Positions 42,789-52,989 are shown, counted from the stretch's first letter. The stretch is DNA of 64,000 nucleotides from CAZRCZ01 sp964598765 (GCA_964598765.1 CAZRCZ010000001.1:1-64000); one strand, 5' to 3'. Numbers and translations are program-made. The notes: generated by a model from the sequence alone, not told the origin.

Positions 42789-44934
42789 GGATATAGCCCA
42801 ATGCTTTAAGTTTTTTAAGGTTTTCGGAGGGAAGTTCGATTTTGTTCTCCTGCTTCCATCCAAATCGCGCCCTGATTTCCTCGGCTTGCCGATTCTGCGC
42901 ATCCAGCAGTTCATTCCCTTTCCGGACAAGCTCCGGCTCGGCGTCCGCAAGGGATGACTTTTCTCCGGAATCATTCGCCAAATTGAAAAGAAGATGGAAG
43001 TTGGTTCGAGGACTCCGGATGAATTTCAAATTGTCCCAATAAACCGTTTCCAGATCCGCGATATTATTTCGCAGGATGCAAGAGGTGAAAACGGGACTCT
43101 CGCGGAATTTTTCAGGCTGATCGCTCCAAAGTGGCGTCAGGGATTGAAAACACCAATGCTCCCGCTTCGACTGAATTTCGCAGAGATCGTGGATCGTGGG
43201 GAGAATGCTCGGCGTTGAAACTCTGGCCGCAACCTCCTTGCCTGCGTGGGAAGAACGGGGGAGCTTCAGAATGAGGGGAACGGACAGCAGTTCGTTGTAG
43301 TGAGTGTGCCCGTGGCCAAATCCGCCGTGGTCCCAAAGTTCCTCGCCGTGGTCGCTCGTGAAAATGATGAGGGAATCGTCATACAAGCCAAGTTGCTTGA
43401 GATTTTGCAAGAACCTGCCCACGTTGTCGTCCACGTATCGCGCTTCGCCATCGTAGAGGTCCGCGATTCTTGCCTGATCGGACGGATCGGGGGTCACTCC
43501 GCTACAAAGCTTATAAACCATATCACGCGAGGGATCGAAGTGATCCCCCACGGAGCTTTCCGTTCTGGACGGGGAGACGTAGCGGCTGGGAGGTTCGTAG
43601 GGGATATGCGGCGTGAAATAATGCAACCAGAGGAAGAAGTCTTTCCGCCGGTTCAGTTTAGTCCATTGAAGGGCGAGGCTCGTCAGCTGATCGGTTGTCG
43701 CTTCATGCAAATATCTCTCCGGCCAAATGCTTTTGAGGATAAGGGAGCCGACTGAGTTTCCAACCGAGAAACCGGGCAGGGGAAAGAAATGATATTCCGA
43801 CCACCCCTTGGCTATACCCGTCCTTGGCGACAGGACCACGTTGTCGCCAATGGCGGCCGTAAAATATCCGGCCGACTGCATGGTTTCAGCCAGCGTGGAC
43901 ATGGTCTCCGGCAATTTGTGCGACGTTGACGTTAAACCATGAATCTCGGGCCATACCGCGGTCATGATCGAAGCGATGGATGGGATCGTCCAAGGAGCGG
44001 CGGCTACGGCCCGTTTGAAGAGAATTCCGTCCTTCGCAAGAGCATCAATCTGGGTTGTGACGCCGACGGTCGGATTGTAAACGTGAAGGCGATCCCTTCG
44101 CAGGGTGTCCACGCATATAAGGATGACGTGGCGAATGTCGCGCCGGGTTTGGACGTAGGGGTTGTCGGAGATTCTTTTTCCGGAAAGAGGGGGACGAAGA
44201 CCGAAGACAGGGATCGAGATGGGGGCGAGAGTGGCGAGGAAAAGAATCCAAACCGTAGATGCCGACAGCCAACCCTTGCCGCGCATGGTGGACGCGGCGA
44301 AGATGGCGGCGAGAACGGCGCCAACATAGAGAAGTCCGTGAACCGCGGGAATCCAGAGAGCAAACCTCATCGAGGCTGGAGTCGGCATCCCGTAAATTTG
44401 CAACCAAATCTCGAGCATGGTCAGCGCCGAAATCATCGGGAAGGCGCGTGCCAAGGCTAAAACTCCGCGGTCAGAATCCCGGCGGCATAATCGCCGGCAA
44501 AGAAGGTAAAACAAGATGGAGAGAGGGAAGACGCATCCGGCGAGAGAGAAACGAAAGAACGTCCCGGTCCACCCTTCGATTTCCGAACCCATGCGGATCG
44601 CCGTCGCGGCCAAAAACGCCATTCCAACGAAACCGGCCCAACCAAGAATCGAGGCTCGCGTTCGGACCGGCGAAATACTATTTGGCATGAGGCGAAGGGC
44701 AAAAATCAGAAACAAGAAGACAATAAAATAGGCGGCAATGGTGACCGCGAGGGGCGGAAAAACTTCCGTCAGGGACCTCAGTCCCGACGGTTCCTCGCAA
44801 AGGGAGAGCGCGCCGTCAAGAAATCCCACGACAAGACCAAACTGCGCTCCAATCCTTGCCGCGTCCCGTGGTCCGACAGACTCCGGGGGGGGCGGGAGCG
44901 ACATGTCACGATTTCCAATTTCGTCGTTTGTCAT
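42784..44934 (-). CDS. Membrane-anchored sulfatase-like protein, Thr nucleophile (1)
   Basis: This 716-residue protein has six or so N-terminal membrane helices (residues about 25-265) and a C-terminal alkaline-phosphatase-superfamily domain: HVILICVDTLRRDRLHVYN, then APWTIPSIASIMTAVWP, then FTSDHGEELWDHGGFGHGHT. The position filled by the formylglycine Cys in true sulfatases is Thr (TIPS), as in lipoteichoic-acid synthases and phosphoethanolamine transferases, so a transferase or phosphodiesterase is as likely as a sulfatase. The overall build (helices plus extracellular catalytic domain) supports a role in modifying an envelope polymer. The C terminus ends LKKLKALGYIQ. It is the downstream member of a tandem pair with 45020-47161. 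Confidence 0.85.
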   Translation of the reverse strand: MTNDEIGNRDMSLPPPPESVGPRDAARIGAQFGLVVGFLDGALSLCEEPSGLRSLTEVFPPLAVTIAAYFIVFLFLIFALRLMPNSISPVRTRASILGWAGFVGMAFLAATAIRMGSEIEGWTGTFFRFSLAGCVFPLSILFYLLCRRLCRRDSDRGVLALARAFPMISALTMLEIWLQIYGMPTPASMRFALWIPAVHGLLYVGAVLAAIFAASTMRGKGWLSASTVWILFLATLAPISIPVFGLRPPLSGKRISDNPYVQTRRDIRHVILICVDTLRRDRLHVYNPTVGVTTQIDALAKDGILFKRAVAAAPWTIPSIASIMTAVWPEIHGLTSTSHKLPETMSTLAETMQSAGYFTAAIGDNVVLSPRTGIAKGWSEYHFFPLPGFSVGNSVGSLILKSIWPERYLHEATTDQLTSLALQWTKLNRRKDFFLWLHYFTPHIPYEPPSRYVSPSRTESSVGDHFDPSRDMVYKLCSGVTPDPSDQARIADLYDGEARYVDDNVGRFLQNLKQLGLYDDSLIIFTSDHGEELWDHGGFGHGHTHYNELLSVPLILKLPRSSHAGKEVAARVSTPSILPTIHDLCEIQSKREHWCFQSLTPLWSDQPEKFRESPVFTSCILRNNIADLETVYWDNLKFIRSPRTNFHLLFNLANDSGEKSSLADAEPELVRKGNELLDAQNRQAEEIRARFGWKQENKIELPSENLKKLKALGYIQ

Positions 44935-45019
44935 GCTTGTGTCCTGAATGTCACAAGGAGGATTGCCGAATACCCTCAGCAGTTTACCGATCCCTCAAGC
45001 CCGTGTCAATTGAGCAACA

Positions 45020-47161
45020 TCATCGAAGATAGCCAAGCGCCTTCAGTCTGTCCAAATTTTCCCTCGGCAATTCAATTCTAGCATTGCCGGTCCAGTCGAA
45101 TCTTTTTTTCAGCGACTCGGCCTTAAGTTTTTTCTCGTTCAGAAGCGCCGTCCCTCTTTGGACCAAATCCGGATGCGTGTCCGAAATGGAGTTGTTTTCC
45201 TTGGGATCGGCGGTGAGATCGAAAAGCATCCGGCGGTTGGAGGCAAGGGCGCGAGTGAATTTCATTCCTTCGAAGAATACAGTTTCAAGATCGTCATCGT
45301 CGCCTCCCCAAACGCCGGTGGAAAAAATTGGAGGGTCCTGCTTGCCTCCCGTCGGAATCCCCCAAGAAGAGGCCAATGAAGGCGACTCGAAAAAATCTCC
45401 CGGCGGTTCGACTCCGCACAAATCCCAGACGGTGGAGGCAAGGCTTTGAGTCGAGACGGTCGCTTCGATCCGTTTTTCCTTCGCTTCGGAAAACGGGAGC
45501 TTGAAGATGAGAACGACCCGAAGCAATTCATCATAGAGGGTATGTCCGTGTTCGAAACCTCCATGGTCCCAAAACTCCTCTCCGTGGTCGCTGGCGAGGA
45601 TGATCAGGGAATCGTCGTAAAGACCCATCTCCTTGAGTCGGCGCAGAAAGCGTCCAAGTTCATCATCCGCGTAGGCGATTTCGCCCCGATACAATTGGTT
45701 AATCCATTTCTGATCGGGAGGCGAGGTCGCGAGCTCTTCGCCGCGCTTTTTAATCAAGGAAGTGGGCGGGGAAAAAGAATAGCCGATATTGGGACGAAAC
45801 CCATCGGGAGAAATATATTTTAACGGAGGTTTGTAGGGCAGATGAGGGCTGAAGTAATGGAGCCAGAGAAAGAAGTCTTTCTTTCGATTGGCCTCCACCC
45901 AATCTATCGCCATGTCGGTAATCTCGGAGGCGTTGGGGTCGGACAGGAACTGATCCGGATAGACGCGCGGCAAAATTAAACCGCCAAGGGAAGCTCCGAT
46001 CAACCTTGGGGGATGAGGATACATGTTGTATTCCATGTGCCCCTTTGACAGTCCGGTTTGAGGCGAAAGGCACACGTTTTCGCCGATTGCGGCAGTGAAA
46101 TATCCCGCGCCATGCATGACTCCGGCCAGAGTCGGCATCGTCGGAGGGAGTTTTTCGACGGGAGTATGGAGACCGTGCGTCCAAGGGGAAAGGCCGGTCA
46201 GCATGGAAGCCATGGCGGGAACGGTCCACGGACCGGGGGATCGCGCGTTTTTGAACAGGATCCCGTCTCCCGCAAGCGAATCCATATTGGGAGTTGAGCC
46301 GGCGGAGTTTGAATAGGCGCGCACATGGTCTTGACGCATGGTATCCACGCAAATCAGGATGACACGCTTGACGCGGTGACGAGGATTGTCGGAATACTTG
46401 GCGTCCGGATAGAAGTTGCCCGAGAATTTGACCGGCCCCCCGCGAAGCGCCAGAAAAAGTGGGGTTTGCGTCAGCGCAAAGAGAATCCAAACCATTGGCC
46501 TAGCCGAAAAATTGCTCCGACGGATCAAATAAAAGAAAGCGACGATCCCAATGGCCAAAACGAGAAACAAGACGTTGATTCCATAGAATAACCGATCCGA
46601 CATGGTCGGCCCCGGATAGAGTTGAATCCAAAAATATCCGACGGCCAAAGACAGGAAGACCGGGGCGGCTTGAAGAAGGAACCACTCCGGGGATTTCGGG
46701 ATTATCGTCGAAAGCAAGCGAACGAGATGACGGAAGATCAGCGCGAGAGCGAGCGCAAGCGCCGATTCACATGCGAACCGAAAAAGGGGACGATCGGATA
46801 GGCTGGGCAGGGGAAGCATGGCTCCGAATGTGACCAGTAAAACAAGAAAACCCGGGAACACCCCGGTTGCGATGGACGTCCGGAAAGAATCCGCGCCGGG
46901 CGCGAGGCGTACAACGATGAAAAGAAGAGCGCGAACCGTCGCGAGCAGGAGGACCGACGCGAGAACGGTCGCGGCCAACGTAAAGAACAACCACGAGGGA
47001 TGCGCAAGCCCAGTTGGAGCGGGATACAGCGAGACCAAGAGATCGAGCAGTCCAAAAGTGAGTCCGAGATGGATTGTGCGGGAGCGGCTATCCCACGCGG
47101 CTCTTGCAAACTCGACAATGATTTTTGACCGTTTTTTATTCCTTTGAACTTGCGCTTTCAT
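45020..47161 (-). CDS. Membrane-anchored sulfatase-like protein, Thr nucleophile (2)
   Basis: A 713-residue paralogue of the gene at 42784-44934 with the same layout: N-terminal helices, then RVILICVDTMRQDHVRAYSN, GPWTVPAMASMLTGLSPWTHG with Thr at the nucleophile position, and LASDHGEEFWDHGGFEHGHT. Both end in the same motif (here LDRLKALGYLR). The start at 47161 overlaps the end of the upstream coiled-coil gene by 26 bases. The conserved Asp, His and Thr argue for an active enzyme. Tandem duplication with retained motifs suggests two related substrates. Confidence 0.85.
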   Translation of the reverse strand: MKAQVQRNKKRSKIIVEFARAAWDSRSRTIHLGLTFGLLDLLVSLYPAPTGLAHPSWLFFTLAATVLASVLLLATVRALLFIVVRLAPGADSFRTSIATGVFPGFLVLLVTFGAMLPLPSLSDRPLFRFACESALALALALIFRHLVRLLSTIIPKSPEWFLLQAAPVFLSLAVGYFWIQLYPGPTMSDRLFYGINVLFLVLAIGIVAFFYLIRRSNFSARPMVWILFALTQTPLFLALRGGPVKFSGNFYPDAKYSDNPRHRVKRVILICVDTMRQDHVRAYSNSAGSTPNMDSLAGDGILFKNARSPGPWTVPAMASMLTGLSPWTHGLHTPVEKLPPTMPTLAGVMHGAGYFTAAIGENVCLSPQTGLSKGHMEYNMYPHPPRLIGASLGGLILPRVYPDQFLSDPNASEITDMAIDWVEANRKKDFFLWLHYFSPHLPYKPPLKYISPDGFRPNIGYSFSPPTSLIKKRGEELATSPPDQKWINQLYRGEIAYADDELGRFLRRLKEMGLYDDSLIILASDHGEEFWDHGGFEHGHTLYDELLRVVLIFKLPFSEAKEKRIEATVSTQSLASTVWDLCGVEPPGDFFESPSLASSWGIPTGGKQDPPIFSTGVWGGDDDDLETVFFEGMKFTRALASNRRMLFDLTADPKENNSISDTHPDLVQRGTALLNEKKLKAESLKKRFDWTGNARIELPRENLDRLKALGYLR

Positions 47162-47771
47162 CAGATTCCCTGATTTCGCCTCCGCTCTTCTCTCCCCGAT
47201 CCCGTCCGATCAGGGACTTGGCTTTGGGGGCGAGGTCGTCGCTGAGTTCCCTGAGGCGTTGCAAGGCTCCCGCCGTGTCCTCTCGCAGTTTCTCGCGGAC
47301 TTCCTGAAGTTTCGTCATTGTCTTATCCAGAAGCGCGGAGCCTTTTTCGGCGGAATAATCGCGCAAAAGAGAGAGGTCTTTTTTCAGCGCGTCGAGATAG
47401 GGCGCGGCGCGGTCGTCGCCGTTGCGGATCATGTCCCGCAAATTTTCGATCCGCTCGCGGATTTTATCCCAGCGCACTTCGCCGCCGGATTTTTCCACGT
47501 CGGTCGCGGGTTTGTCCTTCTCCTTGGACCCCGAAAGTTTGGCCTCCCCCGCCTTCTTCGCGCTGGTGATTGCCTTGGAGGTTTCCTCCTTGAGGAGTTG
47601 CAGGTTCTCCTTGAGCTTGGCGGTCAGTTCGCCGGTTCCGTAGGTTTTGAAAAGGACGAAGCCGGACATGGCGAAGGCGAGCAGGGAGAAAAAGAGCGCG
47701 GCCCACGCCACGGAATTGGACGGGGCAGAGGGAGGGCGGTCGGAAGATTGAGATTGCCAAGCCATCGGCAT
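47136..47771 (-). CDS. Membrane-anchored coiled-coil protein
   Basis: This 211-residue protein has one N-terminal membrane helix (VAWAALFFSLLAFAMSGFVLF) followed by a long Lys/Glu-rich helical region (KLKENLQLLKEETSKAITSA, then KIRERIENLRDMIRNGDDRA, then MTKLQEVREKLREDTAGALQ). The topology resembles periplasmic or cytoplasmic coiled-coil tethers, but no family is recognised. Its stop overlaps the second sulfatase-like gene, so the three minus-strand genes form one unit. It diverges from menG. Confidence 0.7.
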   Translation of the reverse strand: MPMAWQSQSSDRPPSAPSNSVAWAALFFSLLAFAMSGFVLFKTYGTGELTAKLKENLQLLKEETSKAITSAKKAGEAKLSGSKEKDKPATDVEKSGGEVRWDKIRERIENLRDMIRNGDDRAAPYLDALKKDLSLLRDYSAEKGSALLDKTMTKLQEVREKLREDTAGALQRLRELSDDLAPKAKSLIGRDRGEKSGGEIRESDESASSKE

Positions 47772-47809
47772 AGAATATCCCCGACGCGGTCGCCGATTTC
47801 AACCTTACA

Positions 47810-48577
47810 ATGAACAATTCATCATCCTCCATGCCGCCCGCCGATGCTCGTTCCGATACAGATGCGGTTGCGCCGCATGGAGCCGACCAAGACCCGAAGA
47901 AAATTCAAGATATGTTCGGCCAGATCACGCCGACCTATGATTTCTTAAATCATCTCCTTTCGGGATTTTTGGATCGCCGGTGGCGCGCGCGATTGGCGCA
48001 TGAGTTGACCGAAGGGCACGAACCATGCCGCAACATTCTTGACGTCGCCACGGGGACGGGGGATTTGGCGAGCGCGATTGCGCGACAACGCCCCGGTGTT
48101 CGGGTTGTCGGTCTGGATTTCACGAGTGCGATGGTTCGCAGGGCCGCTCGGAAATATGGTTGCGATAATTTTCATTGGATTGAAGGGGACGGATTGCATT
48201 TGCCGTTCAAATCCGAAAGTTTCGACGCCGCCTGCATCGCCTTCGGTCTGCGCAACATGGTGGATCGCGAGCAAGGGCTTGCCGAGATGCGCAGAGTCAC
48301 GCGGCCGGGGGGAAGAATCGGGATTCTGGAATTTTTTCAGCCTCCCGGACCCATGATGAGCCGACTTTACCGCTTTTACTCGCTGACGGTGGTGCCGCGG
48401 TTGGGTCGCTGGATCAGCCGCTCGGACGCCTACCGTTATCTTCCCGAATCCATTCGCGTCTTCTGGTCGCCCGAACAAATGCGCGAGAGAATGGAGTCCG
48501 TCGGTATCGTTCGCGTCCGTCATCATGCCTTGGCGCGGGGAATCGTCGGTTTGCATCTGGGGGAAATCCCGCAATGA
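47810..48577 (+). CDS. menG: Demethylmenaquinone methyltransferase MenG/UbiE
   Basis: The 255-residue product has the UbiE/MenG signature: KIQDMFGQITPTYDFLNHLL, then ILDVATGTGDLASAIA (SAM-binding), GDGLHLPFKSESFDAACIAFGLRN and RVTRPGGRIGILEFFQP. It methylates the quinone ring in the last step of menaquinone (or ubiquinone) synthesis. No ubiquinone-specific gene is seen, so menaquinone is the likelier product. The start may be at 47810 or 47831; the first residues are Ser/Asp-rich. Its stop overlaps the next gene as ATGA. Confidence 0.93.
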   Translation: MNNSSSSMPPADARSDTDAVAPHGADQDPKKIQDMFGQITPTYDFLNHLLSGFLDRRWRARLAHELTEGHEPCRNILDVATGTGDLASAIARQRPGVRVVGLDFTSAMVRRAARKYGCDNFHWIEGDGLHLPFKSESFDAACIAFGLRNMVDREQGLAEMRRVTRPGGRIGILEFFQPPGPMMSRLYRFYSLTVVPRLGRWISRSDAYRYLPESIRVFWSPEQMRERMESVGIVRVRHHALARGIVGLHLGEIPQ

Positions 48578-50049
48578 GCCGCAACGGCCGAGGGTATGCC
48601 CTTTGGCTTTTGAATATTCTTCTCGCCGTCTATTTTATTACCTGCGCCTACCTCGGCTGGTTCACCCGATACGCATCGGATGACTTTTGCTGGGGTTGCC
48701 TCATCCGGCAATACGGCTTTTGGCGCGCGCAGTATTACTGGTTCAATCAATGGATGGGAAGGTTCGCGTTTCTTTTCACCATCAATCTAATTGAGACGAT
48801 TGGAGAGGGGATGGTCCGCGTCGTGCCGGGTCTATGCATCGTCGCATGGACGGCCGCTTTATTTTGGGCGATCCGGCAATTCGGCTTTGCCTTGGGAGGA
48901 ACATTCTCGTCGGTGGAAACTTTGTTGCTTGCGCAAATCATTCTGTTCGCAACCCTGCAAGGAAGCCCCGTCCTTTGCGGCGGGCTTTATTGGCAAACTG
49001 GGACCGTCACGTATGGCGTTCCGCTCATTCTGCTCACGTTGTTCGCCGGAATGATCGCTCAAAGATTGAAGCGAAATTCAGATGGAAACAAATTGGAAGG
49101 GCGAGGCGCGCGGGTCAAGTTCTTGACATTGGCCGGCGTGTTTTCATTTTGGATCGCCGGATATTCCGAGACCAACGCCCTGCTTCAAGCCGCCCTCCTG
49201 TTCATCGCGTTGACGATTTGCTGTCTTTCTCCCGACGGATCGGCGGCGGACCGGCTCCGATCCGCGCTCCGAATCGCGTTCGCGGCTTGCATTGCCGCCT
49301 TGGCGATCATGGCCTTGATGCCGGGAACGGTCCGGAGGCTGACTCTGCGAACCGATCAGCCTCAAGGTTTCAGTTTTCTCGTCGGCGCGTCGGTGAACGC
49401 ATTGATCTTCGTGGCTTCGGCGTTTCGCATCTCGACGCCGAGCCTTGTCTCGGTTTTTTTGATTTGTTTCATCTTTGGAGTCGGAGATCGGACGGAAGAA
49501 GAAATCGAAGGGGAGACCGTCGAAAATGGAACCCCTCGCATTTCGCCCGCGCGGATCGTTCTTCTTCTCCCGTTTCTTGCTTTTGTCCTGCTTTGGGCTT
49601 GTTTTATTCCCTCCGCGTACGTCTCGCCGCAATATCCCGACGCGCGGGTTTTGGGCGTTCCGCAGTTTGTACTCGCGGGGTTCATGGGAGCGGAGGGTTA
49701 TTTGATTTCGGCGCTCTTAAAAAGACGCGTGTTCATCAAAAAACCGGCAAAGGTTTTTGCCTCTTCAATCGCGCTTCTCTTTTTCGCGATCACGATTTTA
49801 CTTTCAACGGCGTCGAATATCCGGCTCTTGCCCTCCGCCCGCGCGTTTGCCTCGGCATGGGACGCGCGCGAACGATTGATCGTTGACGCAAAACGGAAGG
49901 GGTTGAGGACCATTCGGATTTCCGCCATCAAAAGTCCGTTCGGGAATTCCGACATCGGCGAAGCCGAGTGGGTGATTTCCAATGCGGCTTGCTTTTACGG
50001 ATTGAATTCAATAGAGCGCGAATCAGGAAAGACCGCGCCACGAAAATGA
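48574..50049 (+). CDS. Polytopic membrane protein, DUF6056-like
   Basis: This 491-residue protein has about ten membrane helices. Near the N terminus a WFTRYASDDFCWGCLIRQYG, then YYWFNQWMGRFAFLF, resembles the YASDDyc...W.GRFs pattern of DUF6056-type glycosyltransferase-like membrane proteins. It overlaps menG as ATGA, which couples it translationally to a quinone-pathway gene, although an envelope-glycan function fits the family better. No clear catalytic motif. Family assignment is by eye. Confidence 0.55.
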   Translation: MSRNGRGYALWLLNILLAVYFITCAYLGWFTRYASDDFCWGCLIRQYGFWRAQYYWFNQWMGRFAFLFTINLIETIGEGMVRVVPGLCIVAWTAALFWAIRQFGFALGGTFSSVETLLLAQIILFATLQGSPVLCGGLYWQTGTVTYGVPLILLTLFAGMIAQRLKRNSDGNKLEGRGARVKFLTLAGVFSFWIAGYSETNALLQAALLFIALTICCLSPDGSAADRLRSALRIAFAACIAALAIMALMPGTVRRLTLRTDQPQGFSFLVGASVNALIFVASAFRISTPSLVSVFLICFIFGVGDRTEEEIEGETVENGTPRISPARIVLLLPFLAFVLLWACFIPSAYVSPQYPDARVLGVPQFVLAGFMGAEGYLISALLKRRVFIKKPAKVFASSIALLFFAITILLSTASNIRLLPSARAFASAWDARERLIVDAKRKGLRTIRISAIKSPFGNSDIGEAEWVISNAACFYGLNSIERESGKTAPRK

Positions 50050-50071
50050 ACTGATGAGATCGGCCTCCGGG

Positions 50072-52450
50072 TTAATCTTTCTTCGCGCCCGTGTCATCGA
50101 AGGATTCCGTCAGAATTTGCCGATAGATGCCTCTCGCCTTTTCAAATGCGGCGGCGGCGGTTTCCTGTTCGGCTCCCCTTCGAATCTTCGGCGACTTCTG
50201 TTTCCAAACCTGATCTATCGAATCCAGACACCACATCGCGCTTTTCTTGCTCGCCCTCACCGGCGCTCCGGCGACTTTGACGAAAACCGCGTTGGTGTGC
50301 GACGAGGGAAGAATCCGAACGGCGACCCAACTGCTCCGCTCAATCGGAATTTCAAATTCCAGCGGTTGAATCGTTCCGTCGGCGGCAATTTCTTTTCGCG
50401 CGACGGGCAATCCATTGACGATAACCTCAAGCGGCACGTTTCGCGTCGCTTCGATTCTCGCGCGCTCGATGTGCCAGTAGGGAATGTTGTTGTAAGGAAT
50501 GTCCTTGACGCGGATTTTGGGAGCGCGCGCGTCCCGGCTCTCGGCCAGTTGCATCGAGCGTGTCTTGCGCGGCGCAATCTCGAGCGGAACCTCCTCCAAT
50601 CTACCCGCCGCGTCAACGCGGATTTTGACTTTTCCCGGAGCCGGAATTTCCAAAACGCTTTTTTCCGGTCCGCCCGGCGCGACGCCATTGACGTTAAAAT
50701 CCATGAGGTGACTCAAACCGTCGGATACGTAGCTGTGCCCCGTGCGGATTCCCTCGATCCATTTGTCGAAATCCACGGTCTTGTCGTCGAGCTTCACGTA
50801 GCTTCGCCCTAACCCGACCCGGTCGCCGTAGATGCAGGGAAAATCGGTCTCGCCGCTGACCTTGGTTTGGAAGCCGCAATTCAGCGTCTGATACCACATG
50901 TTCAACTCCCAAACGTAAGGCGTGTCTACCATGGAGAGAAAATCAATCGCGTCGTGCGCGACATCAACCAAGTATTCTTGCGCGCCGATTGCGTTCATCG
51001 GCGGGATCACGTAATTGGGCAAATGATCTTCCGGATAAACGTCCAATCCCCAACCCGAATGAGCCACGCCGACGACGCCGCCTTGCGCCTTCGCCCATTG
51101 AAGAATCGGCAGATCCCAACTCGGCCACTGCTCCTTTTCCTCCGCTCCCGGAAATTCCATCTGCTTGAGATGAAGCAGGGCGATATGACCGCAGTGGTCG
51201 CTCGGAAATCCCGAAACCTCCACGTCGTAGCGAATGATGTTTTTCTTGCTTGAAGCGGGATCGGTTTTGCCGGAGAAAAATTGTTTCTGATGATACCAAC
51301 CCGGCCCCCAAGTCAAAACGCAACCGACGTTGAGAGCCTCCCCAGCGACTTGGCGCATCATCACCGGCGGATCAACACCAATGGTCGGACTATGGTAATG
51401 CAGACATCCGGCGGCGTGAATGTGGTGATCGCCGGAAAACCAGCCTCGCTCATTCGGATTGATCCATCGCTTAAGTTTGAAATTGAGTTTGGTTTTCTTC
51501 GCCTGCGGAATTTCAACCTCGCGCAGTTGCGTCAGATATTCCGGTCCGCGCCCGAAACTGATCGTGTATTTGCCGGCGGGAAGATGAATCGTTTCGCCGT
51601 CAGCGCGATAGACTTGATCGTGAAAAAAGAAATCGGGCGCGAGCCGTTTGGAATTGCTCGGATAGATGCGGTTCTGGTCGTCGCGGAAAATAAATGCCGC
51701 CGTCGTCGGTTTGCCGTCGGTGTCTTGAACGTTCAGCGTGACTTCGGTCGCGGGACGACAGTCGAAAAGGATGTTCACGTCATTGCGGAAACCGATGTCC
51801 TGTGTGCCCTGACCGATGTTGAACGCGATCTGTCCCTCGCGCCTTCCCGCATCGCGTCCGAAGACTTCCAAAATGCGATATTCGAGTTTCAACCCGCTCA
51901 AGGTCGCGTTCATGGGGAGATCGTCGAACGTCGAGACCTGCATCCAACGATCCGAAACGTCGGCTTGCGTGATCATGTTGGCCTTGCCGTTGAAAACAGA
52001 CTGCGCGTTGCGGCTTTCGACTTTCAGCGCCGCAGTCGCTCCCGGCTCGTTCACCACTTTGACCAGATAATTCCGCCATCCCTGCTCGACCAATTCCGCC
52101 TTGGACGGACCGCGCGCGACCTTGACCCGGCTTTCGGGGTTGATGTGGACTTCGATCAGGCAATAGGGATCGAGAATCGTCTGGATCGCCTTCACGGCGG
52201 CGGCCTCCTCGCTCATCGCCATCGCGGATCGCAACGCGGCAAGGTCCTTTTCCGCCAGAGGGCTTCCGATGAATTGCATCGCGTCAATCAGGCGGTCAAT
52301 CTGCGCGACGAGCGGTTGCCGTTCCACCTTCTCAATAATCTCAAGCGGTTTTGCGGCGGGCGGCGTCGCGGCGAATGAAGCGGAAACAAGCGATAATGCC
52401 AATAGCGATGCGACGAGACTTTGTTTCTTACAAAAGGGGGGCATAAGCAT
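50072..52450 (-). CDS. CehA/McbA-type PHP metallohydrolase, secreted
   Basis: This 792-residue protein begins with a signal peptide (SLVASLLALSLVSASFA). The metal-binding motif GDHHIHAAG and later HSGWGLDVYPEDH and a Tyr/Asp-rich GETDFPCIYGDRVG belong to the PHP-type CehA/McbA family, which includes carbaryl and carbofuran hydrolases as well as many uncharacterised PVC proteins. The N-terminal 300 residues are beta-rich and unassigned. The Met at 52450 (GAGGAAATT upstream) is preferred over the longer frame. It is convergent with the membrane gene at 48574. A phosphodiesterase or amidase activity is possible; substrate unknown. Confidence 0.8.
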   Translation of the reverse strand: MLMPPFCKKQSLVASLLALSLVSASFAATPPAAKPLEIIEKVERQPLVAQIDRLIDAMQFIGSPLAEKDLAALRSAMAMSEEAAAVKAIQTILDPYCLIEVHINPESRVKVARGPSKAELVEQGWRNYLVKVVNEPGATAALKVESRNAQSVFNGKANMITQADVSDRWMQVSTFDDLPMNATLSGLKLEYRILEVFGRDAGRREGQIAFNIGQGTQDIGFRNDVNILFDCRPATEVTLNVQDTDGKPTTAAFIFRDDQNRIYPSNSKRLAPDFFFHDQVYRADGETIHLPAGKYTISFGRGPEYLTQLREVEIPQAKKTKLNFKLKRWINPNERGWFSGDHHIHAAGCLHYHSPTIGVDPPVMMRQVAGEALNVGCVLTWGPGWYHQKQFFSGKTDPASSKKNIIRYDVEVSGFPSDHCGHIALLHLKQMEFPGAEEKEQWPSWDLPILQWAKAQGGVVGVAHSGWGLDVYPEDHLPNYVIPPMNAIGAQEYLVDVAHDAIDFLSMVDTPYVWELNMWYQTLNCGFQTKVSGETDFPCIYGDRVGLGRSYVKLDDKTVDFDKWIEGIRTGHSYVSDGLSHLMDFNVNGVAPGGPEKSVLEIPAPGKVKIRVDAAGRLEEVPLEIAPRKTRSMQLAESRDARAPKIRVKDIPYNNIPYWHIERARIEATRNVPLEVIVNGLPVARKEIAADGTIQPLEFEIPIERSSWVAVRILPSSHTNAVFVKVAGAPVRASKKSAMWCLDSIDQVWKQKSPKIRRGAEQETAAAAFEKARGIYRQILTESFDDTGAKKD

Positions 52451-52696
52451 AATTTCCTCAAAAATCGGGAGATGAATGGTGTTCATTCGTAGCACATCCG
52501 ATCTTGGCCGTCCACGACGAGGATTAAAAATTCTGAAGGGAATAAAAATCTGGCGGAGCACGGGCGCGATTGGTATTCAAATGCGAGGATTGGGGTCTGC
52601 CCGTGCCGACAGCCAGACCCTGCGTGAGCCGAACAGGGGTTGTTGGTCGGAATTAGGGCCACACTGGTAAGGGGGACTTATCATAGGGGTAATTCC

Positions 52697-52978
52697 ATGG
52701 GAATCGAAGGAATGAGATTCATCAAACTCGTCGCCAAAGCCGACCTCAATAGCACGACCCTCTACGTGGAGGACAAGTCCGATGTCGCGCTGAACGACAT
52801 CATCCTTCTACCCGGCGGACGCCAATTCCGCATTGTGGACACCTGCTTCGACGCCAGTCTGGGAGTCAAGCTGGAGGATCAACCCGGTCGCGGCGCGAAG
52901 CTTCTGCGCAACGTCAGAAAAATTCTCATGCTCCGCGACAAACCCTTCGAACCCGGGATTTATTTGGAAATTCAATGA
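52697..52978 (+). CDS. Small conserved-looking protein upstream of crotonase
   Basis: The 93-residue product is not recognised. It looks like a compact beta-fold (TLYVEDKSDVALNDIILLPG, then FRIVDTCFDASLGVKLEDQP). An ATAGGGGTAA precedes the ATG at 52697. The stop overlaps a crotonase ATG as ATGA, suggesting a linked function. The fold resembles a small regulatory or accessory domain; no evidence for the substrate. Confidence 0.55.
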   Translation: MGIEGMRFIKLVAKADLNSTTLYVEDKSDVALNDIILLPGGRQFRIVDTCFDASLGVKLEDQPGRGAKLLRNVRKILMLRDKPFEPGIYLEIQ

Positions 52979-52989
52979 AAGGAACCGAC

